Shown here: piece by piece, positions 43,501 to 52,030 of the stretch | Numbering within the stretch: the first letter of the stretch is position 1 | How the letters are laid out: every line of letters starts with the position of its first letter | Source: Vibrio coralliilyticus ATCC BAA-450 | GTDB taxonomy: Bacteria > Pseudomonadota > Gammaproteobacteria > Enterobacterales > Vibrionaceae | Direction: 5' to 3' | Assembly: GCF_000176135.1 (NCBI RefSeq) | Contig: NZ_ACZN01000016.1 | Coordinates: 248,001 to 312,000, forward strand | Length of the DNA: 64,000 nt | The notes under the pieces: generated by a model | What the model saw: only the letters and a program-made list of their open reading frames with translations | Databases searched by the model: none | What the model was told of the DNA's origin: nothing | Position numbers and translations under genes: made by a program

Positions 43501-44156
43501 AGAACGCGAACAATGTCGTCAGTCAGGACGCGGTTGATGAGAATGTGGAGATTATCGATACAGCGGAGCCAAGCGTTCAGAGTGTGGTGCTGAGCCCAGA
43601 AAAGCCAGCGGATGGTGAGGAAGTGACAGTGACGGTGACGTTCAGTGAGCCGGTGAGTGGAACGACAGGGACACTGGACGGTCAGGCGCTGAGTTTTACA
43701 GGGCCATCAGAGACGAAATCGGTATGGGTTGGCACATCTACGGTGGATGTTGGTGTGGGTGAACTGTCAATGACCTTGCAGCTGAGTGGTTTTCAGGATG
43801 CCTCGCTAAACGCGGGGACGGATGACCCACGAACGGTGACGGTAACGCCAACGGTGACGATAACTGCGCTGGATAAGATTGACTCAACGGAAGTGAGTGA
43901 TGTTGTGGTATCGGGTACTGGTGTGGGTTTGGTCAAAGATGACGAAGTGACAGTCACGGTGACGTCTAAAGTGGACAGCGATAAGCATTGGACGGAGACG
44001 GTGAGCATCGGCGTGGACGGTAGCTGGAAGACTTCGGGCGTTGACATGTCTGCTTGGCCTTTGGGTTACGTTACGGTCGTAGCGTCGGGCAAGAACGCGA
44101 ACAATGTCGTCAGTCAGAACGCGGTTGATGAGAATGTGGAGATAATTTCACCTTAG
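37548..44156 (+). CDS. Giant Ig-like repeat lipoprotein 1
   Basis: The frame runs from 37362, but the ATG at 37548 gives MLRFTNKIKLILTIL with lipobox SLSSC (lipidated Cys23) and a GGGGG linker; 2,202 residues. Residues about 40-110 resemble a carboxypeptidase-regulatory-like domain (GTVFDAPISGGVVTAYEY). The middle has Ig-like modules, starting near 330, with GWxxxxY-type and calcium-friendly DNxPP motifs. The C-terminal third has Ig-like modules ending in three 197-residue repeats (1,614 to the end), each two modules long. It lacks an LPXTG or autotransporter end. The likely place is the outer membrane surface, as an adhesin or surface layer component. A close paralogue follows. Confidence 0.8.
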   Translation: MLRFTNKIKLILTILSILSLSSCGGGGGDGDSSPQSRKTGTITGTVFDAPISGGVVTAYEYKNGVLGRELGQTKTNASGEYTLNVDSASMPVYIKVQGGGYRDPFSNNVVRTSSNGVIELASVINFSEGETAQVMITPMTYMAQGLAEYKIKREGQSASSAINSALSTINSMYGFNVNTVNPIDITTGGHDAVATDGHKYGALLTAYSSYAYSFLENDSTGAETYTSINLARIGYDDIVADGLLDGKVLDDSRDFLEDARFGTQYITSDFYTHSVAEHTLIVVSDPNVNVSGTPVNQYETTVNHLNNLGTSGGEGSIPSRQPKEMDKNAPTAKRSDTSVLVGTESMEVTLEDETGVEGLSVTVKYLAKNTSDPSTGTEVEVLCEQDTASICWLDKTSFVKGPRKTTLKVFVNTTSLDESVFTGTVDANLIVRTVDVLNNEDNSGIALPFKWDNVKPVIEFTSSESVRNTDDNNNKIETYILKGIVKETLNDIVDQSVYLTIASSGDPIKIECKELNTQCQFSYSYETELFSASVEFTVAATDIYGNKGEASYTVYKDDQPPQVSLTFSEALFNYKQTDGSGYSGLFDQTTFPSGSVDSLDRYLDIDFALATSGLNETHEGLNYKDFELSEGVLQSNSIPYFIATIKDLSDRNTYGSSADDLTLRVEYLRKRSTEDKYSLVSTKTQVASEAFDDNSGIPFKRLPDESSEERVFSMDYYLPLTADLLSDFANASEGDSQLIQVSVEDPAGNSSDPQQVYFKTTFERPTLTIVTPFVGAIATVEGWNEESKKFEQIQSCTDFTHSTTNVATCSMPYNTRIQFYNLFRVTLQNGQDTYYHQWSNSSKDDAVKYTADFADAAGAIGTYFTKAETKTIYLTEFSAYHTGLFEYLWNKSAKTVNDAETILTDVAKAIVGDSDSKPLLGFDPFSSRYATNENMISVPDNPATAYQYRILLESLAGLSSETTSLEYAFAFYKDLKADGLANGNAESDSGSDAQKPIQVGDKYISISADTYRENLAKGYYDLAVSYGVDSQNAVAQADVFATANPTIDDTPIFKDAGGSIDNEPPVAIVSMDTTQDDGAYVAVSENVYTIAGKVYSLITVTDISGVDLAASEFRVYWYHSDNPTERKETNIVFEEASGDTYEKKLKFAIDSTNALYQGVTRFEAYATVLKDVKNNTSNGEALLATFNVDNVAPKGLVEKTEPEYPVDGSAVDVTVKFDKPVNQVEATIDDIKIDFGESSQTKTEWVGTSLGVMSLEVNETSKSIKVKNTYSDALGNVGAELTASVGVKPVITINDVATNNIIQHGDEDISAVVISGTTKGIESGAKLSLTVTSEKGGRKDIDKYEPDDFKDLKVQIDGTWSQTVSFQTWEEAKVSISVSGTNDQGGNTIQPKAEEVTYKDKVLPSLSESGSMIQMSGGAETSLADSVLVDGKAAKVTLKFSERVTEPTASLNSQSITFDQPQGGVSDQWVGQTAALDLPVNASTAKLEVSYQDTASEPNPGSFSKDIDLKPVIAINHIDSFNSDSDLAKSFVISGTSKGIQNGAKLTIKVYLKDELKYQHEDVQVTNGVWTLDPKNISTWESGEIRITVNGENDKKLAAEEASLAIAFTDDIQPSVQSVVLSPEKPADGEEVTVTVTFSEPVSGTTGTLDGQALSFTGPSETKSVWVGTSTVDVGVGELSMTLQLSGFQDASLNAGTDDPRTVTVTPTVTITALDKIDSTEVSDVVVSGTGVGLVKDDEVTVTVTSKVDSDKHWTETVSIGVDGSWKTSGVDMSAWPLGYVTVVASGKNANNVVSQDAVDENVEIIDTAEPSVQSVVLSPEKPADGEEVTVTVTFSEPVSGTTGTLDGQALSFTGPSETKSVWVGTSTVDVGVGELSMTLQLSGFQDASLNAGTDDPRTVTVTPTVTITALDKIDSTEVSDVVVSGTGVGLVKDDEVTVTVTSKVDSDKHWTETVSIGVDGSWKTSGVDMSAWPLGYVTVVASGKNANNVVSQDAVDENVEIIDTAEPSVQSVVLSPEKPADGEEVTVTVTFSEPVSGTTGTLDGQALSFTGPSETKSVWVGTSTVDVGVGELSMTLQLSGFQDASLNAGTDDPRTVTVTPTVTITALDKIDSTEVSDVVVSGTGVGLVKDDEVTVTVTSKVDSDKHWTETVSIGVDGSWKTSGVDMSAWPLGYVTVVASGKNANNVVSQNAVDENVEIISP
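42387..42977 (+). repeat. 591-bp in-frame tandem repeat, copy 1
   Basis: First of three direct repeats in giant lipoprotein gene 1, each coding for 197 residues starting PSVQSVVLSPEKP. Copies 1 and 2 show no differences that I can find by eye. Confidence 0.95.
42978..43568 (+). repeat. 591-bp in-frame tandem repeat, copy 2
   Basis: Exact 591-base period from copy 1; it appears identical to copy 1 at the nucleotide level. Confidence 0.95.
43569..44143 (+). repeat. 591-bp in-frame tandem repeat, copy 3 (3' end lost)
   Basis: Identical by eye apart from one G to A (SQD to SQN in the protein) about 25 bases before the end, until about 44143. It then diverges and reaches the stop codon. Confidence 0.95.
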
Positions 44157-44185
44157 CATCCTAACACCTAATCGCTGTAAATATG

Positions 44186-44220
44186 AAAAAGAGTAACCAC
44201 CTATGTGGTTACTCTTTTTC
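44186..44220 (+). terminator. Terminator of giant lipoprotein 1
   Basis: AAAGAGTAACCAC-CTAT-GTGGTTACTCTTT, with A and T runs. Confidence 0.9.
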
Positions 44221-44638
44221 TTTATAAATTAATTGCTTGCACTCAAATTAACGAATAATCATTAGGTTAATTTACCTTTATATACAACATTCATTATCAA
44301 TATGAATTTATTATTCTAATAATATTAGGGTTTTAAATTAATAATTGATATTTATTATTCTGGTGATTGGTATGTCTGATTTTATTTAAAGTATATATTT
44401 ATAAATTTTCTGTTTTATTTTTTAGATGTATTGGTTGTTATTTATTTATATTAACTGAGAATTGAATTATGTTGTTTACTTCTAATTTTTTAAAAAAAAT
44501 ATCCTAAGCATTTTTTATAAATATTCATTAGTAATCATTTCTACTGTTCTAATAGTGAAATTTGTTTGTATATAAATCTATTTTTTATCTGTTTGTATAT
44601 AGATCGTCGTTCTTATTCTTATTATCTCTGGTTATTTT
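44221..44638. other. Very AT-rich gene-free region
   Basis: About 420 bases composed mostly of A and T with no plausible gene. It should carry the promoter of the second giant gene. Such AT-rich DNA is a likely H-NS target. A repeated TTTGTATATA (44563-44573 and 44591-44601) is visible. It differs from the region upstream of the first giant gene except for the conserved leader. Confidence 0.4.
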
Positions 44639-44711
44639 GCCGCGTTGTCATTATTAAATCGATAAATATACTTTAGCCACTTTTTTGCAACGTCACATCG
44701 GTACCATGTTG
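44639..44711 (+). repeat. Conserved leader shared by the two giant lipoprotein genes, copy 2
   Basis: GCCGCGTTGTCATTATTA through TTTTTTGCAACGTCAC to the ATG matches the region before the first giant gene, including the segment TAGCCACTTTTTTGCAACG with small differences. Confidence 0.7.
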
Positions 44712-47700
44712 GTATACAAAAATATAGCTAAGCTTTTTCTTACGATCATAGTTATCCTGTCACTGAGTTCCTGCGGTGGTGGGGGCGGTGGTGATTCATC
44801 ACCAAGAGCCAGAGACAAGGGAACGATATCTGGAATCGTTTTTGATGCGCCTGTCTCTAAAGCTGTGGTTACGGCTTATGAATATCAAAATGGCAAGGTG
44901 GGGCGTAAACTTGGCTCAGCAACGACGACACCATACGGCGAGTACTCAATCGAAGTTGATGCATCGTCAATGCCTTTGTATATCGAGGCTAAAGGCGGGG
45001 CTTATAAAGACCCTTTGACAGACGACATTGTTGAGACGAGTGAAGGCAAGCCGATACGCATAGTCAGTGTGATTAACTATGGTGAAGGAAATGATCAGGA
45101 TGTGATGATCACACCTTTAACCTACATGGTGACAGGGCTAGCCGAATATAAGATCAAGAATGGCACTGAAGCATCTTCTGCAATTGATGACGCGTTAAAC
45201 ACCATAAACGCTATGTATGGGTTTAATGTCAATTCTGTTAAACCCATCGATATTACCCGAGGCGGAATTAGTGGTTCTGCTAGCGAAGGGCATCGCTACG
45301 GTGCGTTATTGACGGCTTACTCTTCTTATGCTTATGACTTTATTGATGAAAATGGTAACGCGGGTAATGTCTATAGTTCGTTGAACCTGTCAGATATTGG
45401 CTATAGAGATATTTCTGCTGATGGTTATCTCGATGGTCAGGAGTTGGATAGAACGGGGTCATTTGCCGAACAAATTTATTTTGGTTTAGAGGAAGTCACA
45501 CCTGATACGTATACCAACCAAATGGCCGAGCATACGTTAGTTGTTGTCAGCGATCCTAACCTTAATGCTTCCAAAACACCTATTGATGATTACCTGGCGA
45601 TGACTGAGCACCTTAATGCATTGGGAACAAATGGCTCTGCCGATGGTGCCATTCCAGAGCGTGAAGAAACAGTGATTGATGATCAACCTCCGGTCGCAAC
45701 ACGATCTGATGAAGGTGTTTTGAAAGGTATAGCGTCTATTGACGTAGCTCTAACTGATGCGGTGGGAGTAAAGTCGGCGAGCGTAACTTTAAGACACAAA
45801 TTTGACGAAGGGGACAGTTGGAGTGATTTTGCCTGCTCCTCGACACCTAATGACGGTGATATATGTTGGGTTGATGTTAGTGAGTTCGTTGAAGGAACAA
45901 GAGAAACAAGCCTAACAGTCTATATTGATACAGAGAAATTGGATCCTGCTAATATCGAACAAGAGCCGGAAGCTTATTTGTTAATCCAAGCCACGGATGT
46001 TATGGGTAACAGCAGTGGCCTCCTGTCAGGCTCTGAGATTCCATTTGAGTGGGACAACATTGCTCCAATCATTGAAATAACCTCGGCTGAAACTATTAAT
46101 AGTGATACTGAAACCTATGTGCTTAAAGGTTTAGTCAAAGAAAACCCTAAATATTTGAAAGGTGAACGCGTACTTGTTTCGTTATCCAACGGAGAAGATG
46201 AACCTTATCTCTGTACCGAAATCTATGTAGACGAAATTTGGTGTGAATTTGAGACGATTGGTTATTTAACCGAAAACTTTGGCGATAAAGCCAACTTCAG
46301 AGTTACTGCAGAAGACGTCCACGGTAATGTTGGTGTTTTGGATTTCACATTATATAACGATAACACTCCACCCACGATATATCTAACATACCCCAACTCG
46401 CTCTTTAATGTTGAAGATGATGCAGGGGATGTGTACCAAATTGATTATTCTGATACTACTTACAATCATGAATCGGTAGAAAGTGCGACTGAGTACTTAA
46501 AAGTACTTTACGATTACGCTTCAAAAGGCTTGGCCGCCACACTAGGTGCCATTGACCCTGATCTTGAGTTTACAGATTTCATTGGGCAAGACTTAGTTGA
46601 TCAATCCGTACCGTATGTGTCTGCGACGATAAGTGATCAAAGTGATGGGGAAACGTATGGGTCTTCAGCGGAAAACCTGACGTTGAGAGTGAAGTATTAT
46701 TCCAAAAAAGAAGGTGAAGAGACGTATCGCTATCACTATACCGCAGAGCAAGTTGCCAGCGACGCTGTGGTCGGTGAGAATAAAGGGATTCCTTTTGAAA
46801 AACTAGAATTTGAAGACGATAATACCGTACCTCGCATGACGTATATTATCCCCTATGTGAAAGAAGTACTAGGGCTGACCTATGGAGACAAAACATCGCA
46901 AGACATTCAAAAATTGGTTATCTCCGTTTTGGATGCTTCTGGCAATGAAAGTGTACCGGAAGAAGTCTACTATCGTACCTCATTTGATATGCCTGAGGTG
47001 ACGGTTGTTACTCCGTTTATTGATGCTCAGGTAAGGTTAGAAGGTTTAAGCGCATCTGGCTCGTTCAATTATCTGAACTCATGTGACACAGTGCAAGTTG
47101 AAGGGCAAAAGGATGTAGCGAGTTGTACAATTCCTTACGACTCGTCAGGTTATGAGTTCTTTAGGGTGTATTTAGGTAGCAAGAGTAATACACATTATTA
47201 TCAATGGAGCCTCGATCAAAATACTCCAGTTTATATTCCTGCATCGGTTAATGTTGGAGCTTACTTTTCAGAAGTAGATAAAAATACTCTATACATAACA
47301 GAGTTTTCTACCTACCACACAGGGCTATTTGATAGTCAGTGGAATAATTTAAACGGTGATGAAAAAACTACAGAAAACGCCCGTCTGATTCTGGATGAAG
47401 TGAATTCCGCTCTAGATACGCAGGAACGTTCAATGCTTGGGTTTGATCCTGTAACAACAGAGTACGCGACTAACCGAATGTTAAACTCGGCATTGCCTGA
47501 TCCATTGACCGATAAGTTTATCTATCGTTTCTTACTGGAAAGCTTAACTAACATGGCAGGGGATAACTCGGCAGAGAATTCGAGCACCTTCGACTATGCT
47601 TCCGCTTTTTATCGCGATTTGTCCTATGATGGGTTGGCTAATGGAGAAGACAAAAGCGGTCCAATAAAAATCGGTAACTACACACTATCTTCTGACACGT

Positions 47701-50700
47701 ATCGTAATGAGCTTGCACAGGGCTACTATGATGTTGCGCATGGAATACACGGCGTAGAATCCAAAGTAGCGTTGGAACAGGCCGACCACTTTGCGAAAGC
47801 ATATCCGGAGTTTGCCGACCAAAATGTCTTTGAAGATGAAGGCGGTAGTATCGATCAGCAGGCTCCCTCGGTTGTCGTTGCTCCAAATGAGGAGCAAACA
47901 CATGGATCATTTACAGAAGTAGGCAATGATACTGATTACAATATCTCTGGCATCATCCATTCCAAGGTAACGATTGAAGACATCGCAACAGTAAATGATC
48001 AACAGACCGTGTTATCTGCCTATTGGATAGGTAACTCAAAAAAAAAGACGCCAACCAGTATAGAGTTTACTCTCAATGATGCCGAATCAACAGAGTATAT
48101 AAAGGTCTACGACTTCATCATTAACTCTTTGTTACCCGAATATGATGGAGTCGAGAAGTTTGAAATCGAAGCGACAGTCGAAGATGGAATTGGGAATAGT
48201 GAAGGCCCTTATATTGCGTCAACCTATTATGTAGACAACGAACCGCCTGTTGGCAGTCTTACTACAGTGGTTCCTGAATATCCAACTGAAGCAGATGATG
48301 TAACGGTAACACTACAGTTCGACGAACCAGTAACCGCGGTCGCTGCAACATTTGACGACATCGATATTGATTTTGGTGAATCTAAAGACTTCAAAGAGCT
48401 ATGGACTGGGACAACGTCGGAAGTCATTTCACTCAACCCTGATGAGAATTCAAAAAAGTTAGTGGTGAGTGCCTATCACGATGAACTCAATAATGTTGGT
48501 GCTGAGTTCACCGAGGACATCATTGTTACGCCGGTCATCACAATCGATGACGTTACAGATAACAACATTGTTGATGACGAAGAAGATAACGTTACAGATA
48601 TAACCTTTAGCGGGACAACGACAGGATTTTTAAAGGATAGTGAGCTTTCAGTCAATGTGGTTTCAGACAAGCGCCCGAACATCGATAAGTTTGAATTCAC
48701 TGAGGTCAAAGTAAACCAAGAGGGTGTTTGGTCTATATCTAATCAAGATATGTCCAGCTGGGAAGAGTCGGACTTCACGATTGAGGTGACAGGCCGAAAT
48801 AGCGAAGAATCTGAGTATGTGACTGAAGATAAGCCCTCCAGGTACGTTGATAGTATTGCCCCGGAAGTCATCCAATCTCAAATTTCAATGTCCGGTTCCG
48901 CGGTGACTTTACTTCCTGTTAATTCGGACGAAGTGCTGATTGATGGGGAAATCGCGACGGTCACGTTGACCTTCAGTGAGCGAGTGAGTAAACCTGAGTC
49001 GCTCCTAAACGGACAACTCATAACCTTTAACCAGCCAGCCGATGGTGATGTGGCCAAAACTTGGGTGGGGACGAGCCCAGAGCTTGTCCTTCCTGAGAGT
49101 GAATCGACATCGAAGCTAGTCGTTACAAACTACACAGACACAGCGGGCGAGCCAAATTCAGGGGCTCCTTATGAGAAGACGGTTGACGTTAAACCAATCA
49201 TCCTTATCTCGGACATTGAAGACTTAACGACCACCGAGGCGACGGACTTTGTGGTATCAGGGACGGCGCGAGGGTTTGAGAATAACGCTCAGTTAAGGGT
49301 AGTGGTTTCGAGTGACAATCCAATTAATGAAGATGAGGAGCTTAATCTTACCGCGAAAGTGACCAACGGGATTTGGACGACGGCACCAGAGGATATTTCA
49401 TCATGGGAAAGCGGTACCTTGACCATCACGGTGGACGGCGCGAATGATGGTGGGCAGGCGGCGGAACAAGCGTCTCAGGAAGTCGTTCTAGAGGATGATA
49501 TTGAGCCAAAAGTGAATGGGATTACCGTGAACTCAGGAGACCCTATCATAGATAACCAAACGGCTTTTGTCAGTCTGACCTTCAGCGAGCGCGTGGAGAA
49601 TGTTGTTGCGAATGTTGATGGTGTCGATGTGACGTTTATCTCTCGAGATGCGGCGAAGACGGTCTGGGAAGGGACCACGTCGGGTGTGGTGACGCTGAAC
49701 GCCAATGAGATGTTCAAAACCGTGACCGTAACGGAATATCAGGATGCGCAAGGCAATAGCGGTGAGGAAGACTCAAGTGAAGCGCCGGTGAAACCCGTGA
49801 TTGAGATTACGGAGCGAGGTGACTCGATTGGTGAAGACGAATCGAGTCGAGTGGTGATTTCTGGTACTGCAAGAGGCTTTAAAACGGGCGATAAAGTGAC
49901 GGTTGTAGGTCGCCTAGAATCAGCCCCCAATAAACACTACTTTAATGAAACGGTAGACGTGGCTGGAAGTGGAACATGGAATACTCCAGAGCAAAACATC
50001 CGTGATTGGCCAAGTGGGGATATTAATCTCACGGTTGTTGGTCAGAATAATAATGGTGTGGCGGCGGATAGTGCAAAAGACACTATTACCTACGAGGATG
50101 CCACGCCTCCAACAGTTGATGGTGAGATAGTCTTTAGTCCAGAATTTCCTGTGGATGGCCAGAACGTAACGATTACGGTGAATTTCAGTGAGCTAGTGAC
50201 AGGCGTGACAGCGACCGTAGGTGGTGTGGGTGTGACTTTCACTGGTGATGAACCCGCCCAGCAGTGGGTAGGTGAAACAGAGGGGCCGGTTACGCTATCG
50301 TCCAATGAAGACACGATTACCGCGGTGGTGAATAGAGGCTACCAAGACCTTTCGGGTAATGAAGCGGGCAGTGATAAAGAGACAGCAACTGGGGTGAAGC
50401 CAGTATTGTCTCTAGATACCGTGGAAGATAACAATCAGATCGACTCTCAAGAAGCTGAGCATGTTGTTATCCATGGAACAGGCATAGGCTTCGCTGGAGA
50501 TTCGCAAATGATTACCGTTACAGTGACCTCGCAAAAAGAGTCATCTTTTAATTGGCAAGAAACTGTGTCTATTTCTGAAGATGGAGTTTGGACTACAAAC
50601 AGTAATGGTCAGGATATGTCCGATTGGCCATTAGGGTTCATTACAGTAGAAGTCTCTGGCTCGAACCAAAAAGGGATAGCCGCAGAGTCTGTGTCGAATG

Positions 50701-51332
50701 ATAAGGTATCTATTGTGGATACCTTGCCCCCAAACGTAACGAGGGTGGAATCTCTCACGCCATCTGAACCTGAGTTTGATAGTACAGTGAGTTTAACCAT
50801 CAATTTTGATGAACCTGTGAAAGAGTTGTCGGGGACCTTTGCTGGCGTGCCGATGAACTTCACTAAAGTTGGTATGATTGGTGAGTTATCTGATCAGTGG
50901 ATGGCCGAAACGGAAAATGGGATAGATTTGACGGCGGGCAGTGCGACGGAAGAGTTCATATTAAACACTTTTGAGGATGCTTCAGGTAATGCCGCAGTGC
51001 GAGAGTATAAAGAATCGTTTTTTGTTAAACCACTGATCGAAATCGAGCCAGTAACAGGTGACAATACAATCAAACCTAATGAAATCAATGGCTTTTACAT
51101 CACTGGGCAATCCAAAGGTATTGAACAAGGTGGAACGCTCAAAGTTAAAGTCAAGCAGGGCTGGCAAACAAAGTACACTGATGATGTAACTGTCGAATCG
51201 AATGGCTCTTGGTCTACTATCGAGGTGGATGGTGCCGACTGGAGGCCCGGAGAAATGGAAGTTCAGGTGACTGGGATAAACAGCGGAAATGTGAGTGCAG
51301 ACCAAGCGACTCAAACTATTACCATTCAATAA
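44706..51332 (+). CDS. Giant Ig-like repeat lipoprotein 2
   Basis: The ATG at 44706 gives MLVYKNIAKLFLTII with lipobox SLSSC (Cys23) and a Gly-rich linker (2,208 residues); the TTG start at 44685 is rejected because it is in the conserved leader. The N-terminal 1,100 residues are clearly homologous to giant lipoprotein 1, with the same regulatory-like domain (GIVFDAPVSKAVVTAYEY), the same DPNLNASKTP and FYRDLSYDGLANGE stretches, and Ig-like modules. The C-terminal half holds about ten diverged modules with the TVTLTFSERV and TAxGFxxG patterns, but no near-identical repeats. Likely surface-exposed; the role is unknown. Confidence 0.8.
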   Translation: MLVYKNIAKLFLTIIVILSLSSCGGGGGGDSSPRARDKGTISGIVFDAPVSKAVVTAYEYQNGKVGRKLGSATTTPYGEYSIEVDASSMPLYIEAKGGAYKDPLTDDIVETSEGKPIRIVSVINYGEGNDQDVMITPLTYMVTGLAEYKIKNGTEASSAIDDALNTINAMYGFNVNSVKPIDITRGGISGSASEGHRYGALLTAYSSYAYDFIDENGNAGNVYSSLNLSDIGYRDISADGYLDGQELDRTGSFAEQIYFGLEEVTPDTYTNQMAEHTLVVVSDPNLNASKTPIDDYLAMTEHLNALGTNGSADGAIPEREETVIDDQPPVATRSDEGVLKGIASIDVALTDAVGVKSASVTLRHKFDEGDSWSDFACSSTPNDGDICWVDVSEFVEGTRETSLTVYIDTEKLDPANIEQEPEAYLLIQATDVMGNSSGLLSGSEIPFEWDNIAPIIEITSAETINSDTETYVLKGLVKENPKYLKGERVLVSLSNGEDEPYLCTEIYVDEIWCEFETIGYLTENFGDKANFRVTAEDVHGNVGVLDFTLYNDNTPPTIYLTYPNSLFNVEDDAGDVYQIDYSDTTYNHESVESATEYLKVLYDYASKGLAATLGAIDPDLEFTDFIGQDLVDQSVPYVSATISDQSDGETYGSSAENLTLRVKYYSKKEGEETYRYHYTAEQVASDAVVGENKGIPFEKLEFEDDNTVPRMTYIIPYVKEVLGLTYGDKTSQDIQKLVISVLDASGNESVPEEVYYRTSFDMPEVTVVTPFIDAQVRLEGLSASGSFNYLNSCDTVQVEGQKDVASCTIPYDSSGYEFFRVYLGSKSNTHYYQWSLDQNTPVYIPASVNVGAYFSEVDKNTLYITEFSTYHTGLFDSQWNNLNGDEKTTENARLILDEVNSALDTQERSMLGFDPVTTEYATNRMLNSALPDPLTDKFIYRFLLESLTNMAGDNSAENSSTFDYASAFYRDLSYDGLANGEDKSGPIKIGNYTLSSDTYRNELAQGYYDVAHGIHGVESKVALEQADHFAKAYPEFADQNVFEDEGGSIDQQAPSVVVAPNEEQTHGSFTEVGNDTDYNISGIIHSKVTIEDIATVNDQQTVLSAYWIGNSKKKTPTSIEFTLNDAESTEYIKVYDFIINSLLPEYDGVEKFEIEATVEDGIGNSEGPYIASTYYVDNEPPVGSLTTVVPEYPTEADDVTVTLQFDEPVTAVAATFDDIDIDFGESKDFKELWTGTTSEVISLNPDENSKKLVVSAYHDELNNVGAEFTEDIIVTPVITIDDVTDNNIVDDEEDNVTDITFSGTTTGFLKDSELSVNVVSDKRPNIDKFEFTEVKVNQEGVWSISNQDMSSWEESDFTIEVTGRNSEESEYVTEDKPSRYVDSIAPEVIQSQISMSGSAVTLLPVNSDEVLIDGEIATVTLTFSERVSKPESLLNGQLITFNQPADGDVAKTWVGTSPELVLPESESTSKLVVTNYTDTAGEPNSGAPYEKTVDVKPIILISDIEDLTTTEATDFVVSGTARGFENNAQLRVVVSSDNPINEDEELNLTAKVTNGIWTTAPEDISSWESGTLTITVDGANDGGQAAEQASQEVVLEDDIEPKVNGITVNSGDPIIDNQTAFVSLTFSERVENVVANVDGVDVTFISRDAAKTVWEGTTSGVVTLNANEMFKTVTVTEYQDAQGNSGEEDSSEAPVKPVIEITERGDSIGEDESSRVVISGTARGFKTGDKVTVVGRLESAPNKHYFNETVDVAGSGTWNTPEQNIRDWPSGDINLTVVGQNNNGVAADSAKDTITYEDATPPTVDGEIVFSPEFPVDGQNVTITVNFSELVTGVTATVGGVGVTFTGDEPAQQWVGETEGPVTLSSNEDTITAVVNRGYQDLSGNEAGSDKETATGVKPVLSLDTVEDNNQIDSQEAEHVVIHGTGIGFAGDSQMITVTVTSQKESSFNWQETVSISEDGVWTTNSNGQDMSDWPLGFITVEVSGSNQKGIAAESVSNDKVSIVDTLPPNVTRVESLTPSEPEFDSTVSLTINFDEPVKELSGTFAGVPMNFTKVGMIGELSDQWMAETENGIDLTAGSATEEFILNTFEDASGNAAVREYKESFFVKPLIEIEPVTGDNTIKPNEINGFYITGQSKGIEQGGTLKVKVKQGWQTKYTDDVTVESNGSWSTIEVDGADWRPGEMEVQVTGINSGNVSADQATQTITIQ

Positions 51333-51353
51333 CAACTAACCTCACCTGAGAAT

Positions 51354-51389
51354 AAAAGAGTAAATACCCTGCGTATTTACTCTTTTTTA
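51354..51389. terminator. Bidirectional terminator after giant lipoprotein 2
   Basis: AAAAGAGTAAATAC-CCTGC-GTATTTACTCTTTT between convergent genes. Confidence 0.9.
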
Positions 51390-51845
51390 TTAGCCTTTTT
51401 CGCAAGAAAGCTGGTTTCCCGATTGCGCCGTCATTGAAATTTTACTTTCATTCACTGCCTTCAATTTCCATTTTTCGGTTACGGTAGGAAAAAGCTTATC
51501 AGTGATAACTTTCTGCAATTTTTCAGGCGAGTTGTCTGAAAAAGTAGTCTCCAAACTATCAATCACTTCTAGCAGAGAAGCATTGCGTTTCATCCACTTC
51601 CCGCTACTGAGTATGTTGACGTCATAAGTGATGTCGGTGTCTAAATTGGTTATTTTCAGAAGTGACTCTTTCTCATAGTGTCCATCTTCGAAGTAATGGA
51701 CGTTGTCACTGTACTTGAGGTTAACGAGTTCGATGGTGGATTCTGCGGAGCATTGCCACTGACCAGAAATGTCTTGTTCAAACTTTGGTGTGGTAACGCA
51801 GCCGTATATGGCAAGCGTAGCGATTAGAATAGATAGCGATTTCAT
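51390..51845 (-). CDS. Small lipoprotein of unknown function (151 aa)
   Basis: The ATG at 51843-51845 (not the longer frame) gives MKSLSILIATLAIYGC, with the lipobox cysteine at residue 16. The mature part is mostly polar beta (SGQWQCSAESTIELVNLKYSDN in pieces) and has a second cysteine pair (QC and SC) near its ends, likely a disulfide. I do not recognise the family. It stands alone between the giant lipoprotein and the aminopeptidase gene, and shares a terminator with the former. Confidence 0.7.
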   Translation of the reverse strand: MKSLSILIATLAIYGCVTTPKFEQDISGQWQCSAESTIELVNLKYSDNVHYFEDGHYEKESLLKITNLDTDITYDVNILSSGKWMKRNASLLEVIDSLETTFSDNSPEKLQKVITDKLFPTVTEKWKLKAVNESKISMTAQSGNQLSCEKG

Positions 51846-51982
51846 GGTTTTAATATTCCGACCCAATACATCAGTGGAAGTGTGTTGGTATTTGTATTGA
51901 TTATTTATTTGCTGGAATTCTATCAGTATTGGTTATGCTGATCGATATTGATAAATCACAAATCTATCAAATGGTTAGTCGT

Positions 51983-52007
51983 AAAAAAGCCAACCTTACG
52001 GTTGGCA
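51983..52007 (-). terminator. Terminator of the opp-pepP operon
   Basis: On the minus strand GCCAACC-GTAA-GGTTGGC followed by TTTTTT, 24 bases after the aminopeptidase stop. Confidence 0.88.
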
Positions 52008-52030
52008 AAGAAGTTACAAAGGACAAATGG

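Noticed and set aside
42611..44047. Three identical 84-codon minus-strand frames 591 bases apart
   Set aside because: They are antisense shadows of the 591-bp repeats of giant lipoprotein 1. They only confirm the identity of the copies.
42387..44143. CRISPR-like array
   Set aside because: The repeat unit is 591 bases, has no unique spacers and stays in one reading frame. It is a coding tandem repeat.
51946..51957. A LuxR/HapR half-site (ATTGATAAAT) upstream of the small lipoprotein gene
   Set aside because: Only one arm matches and the region is AT-rich, so chance is likely.
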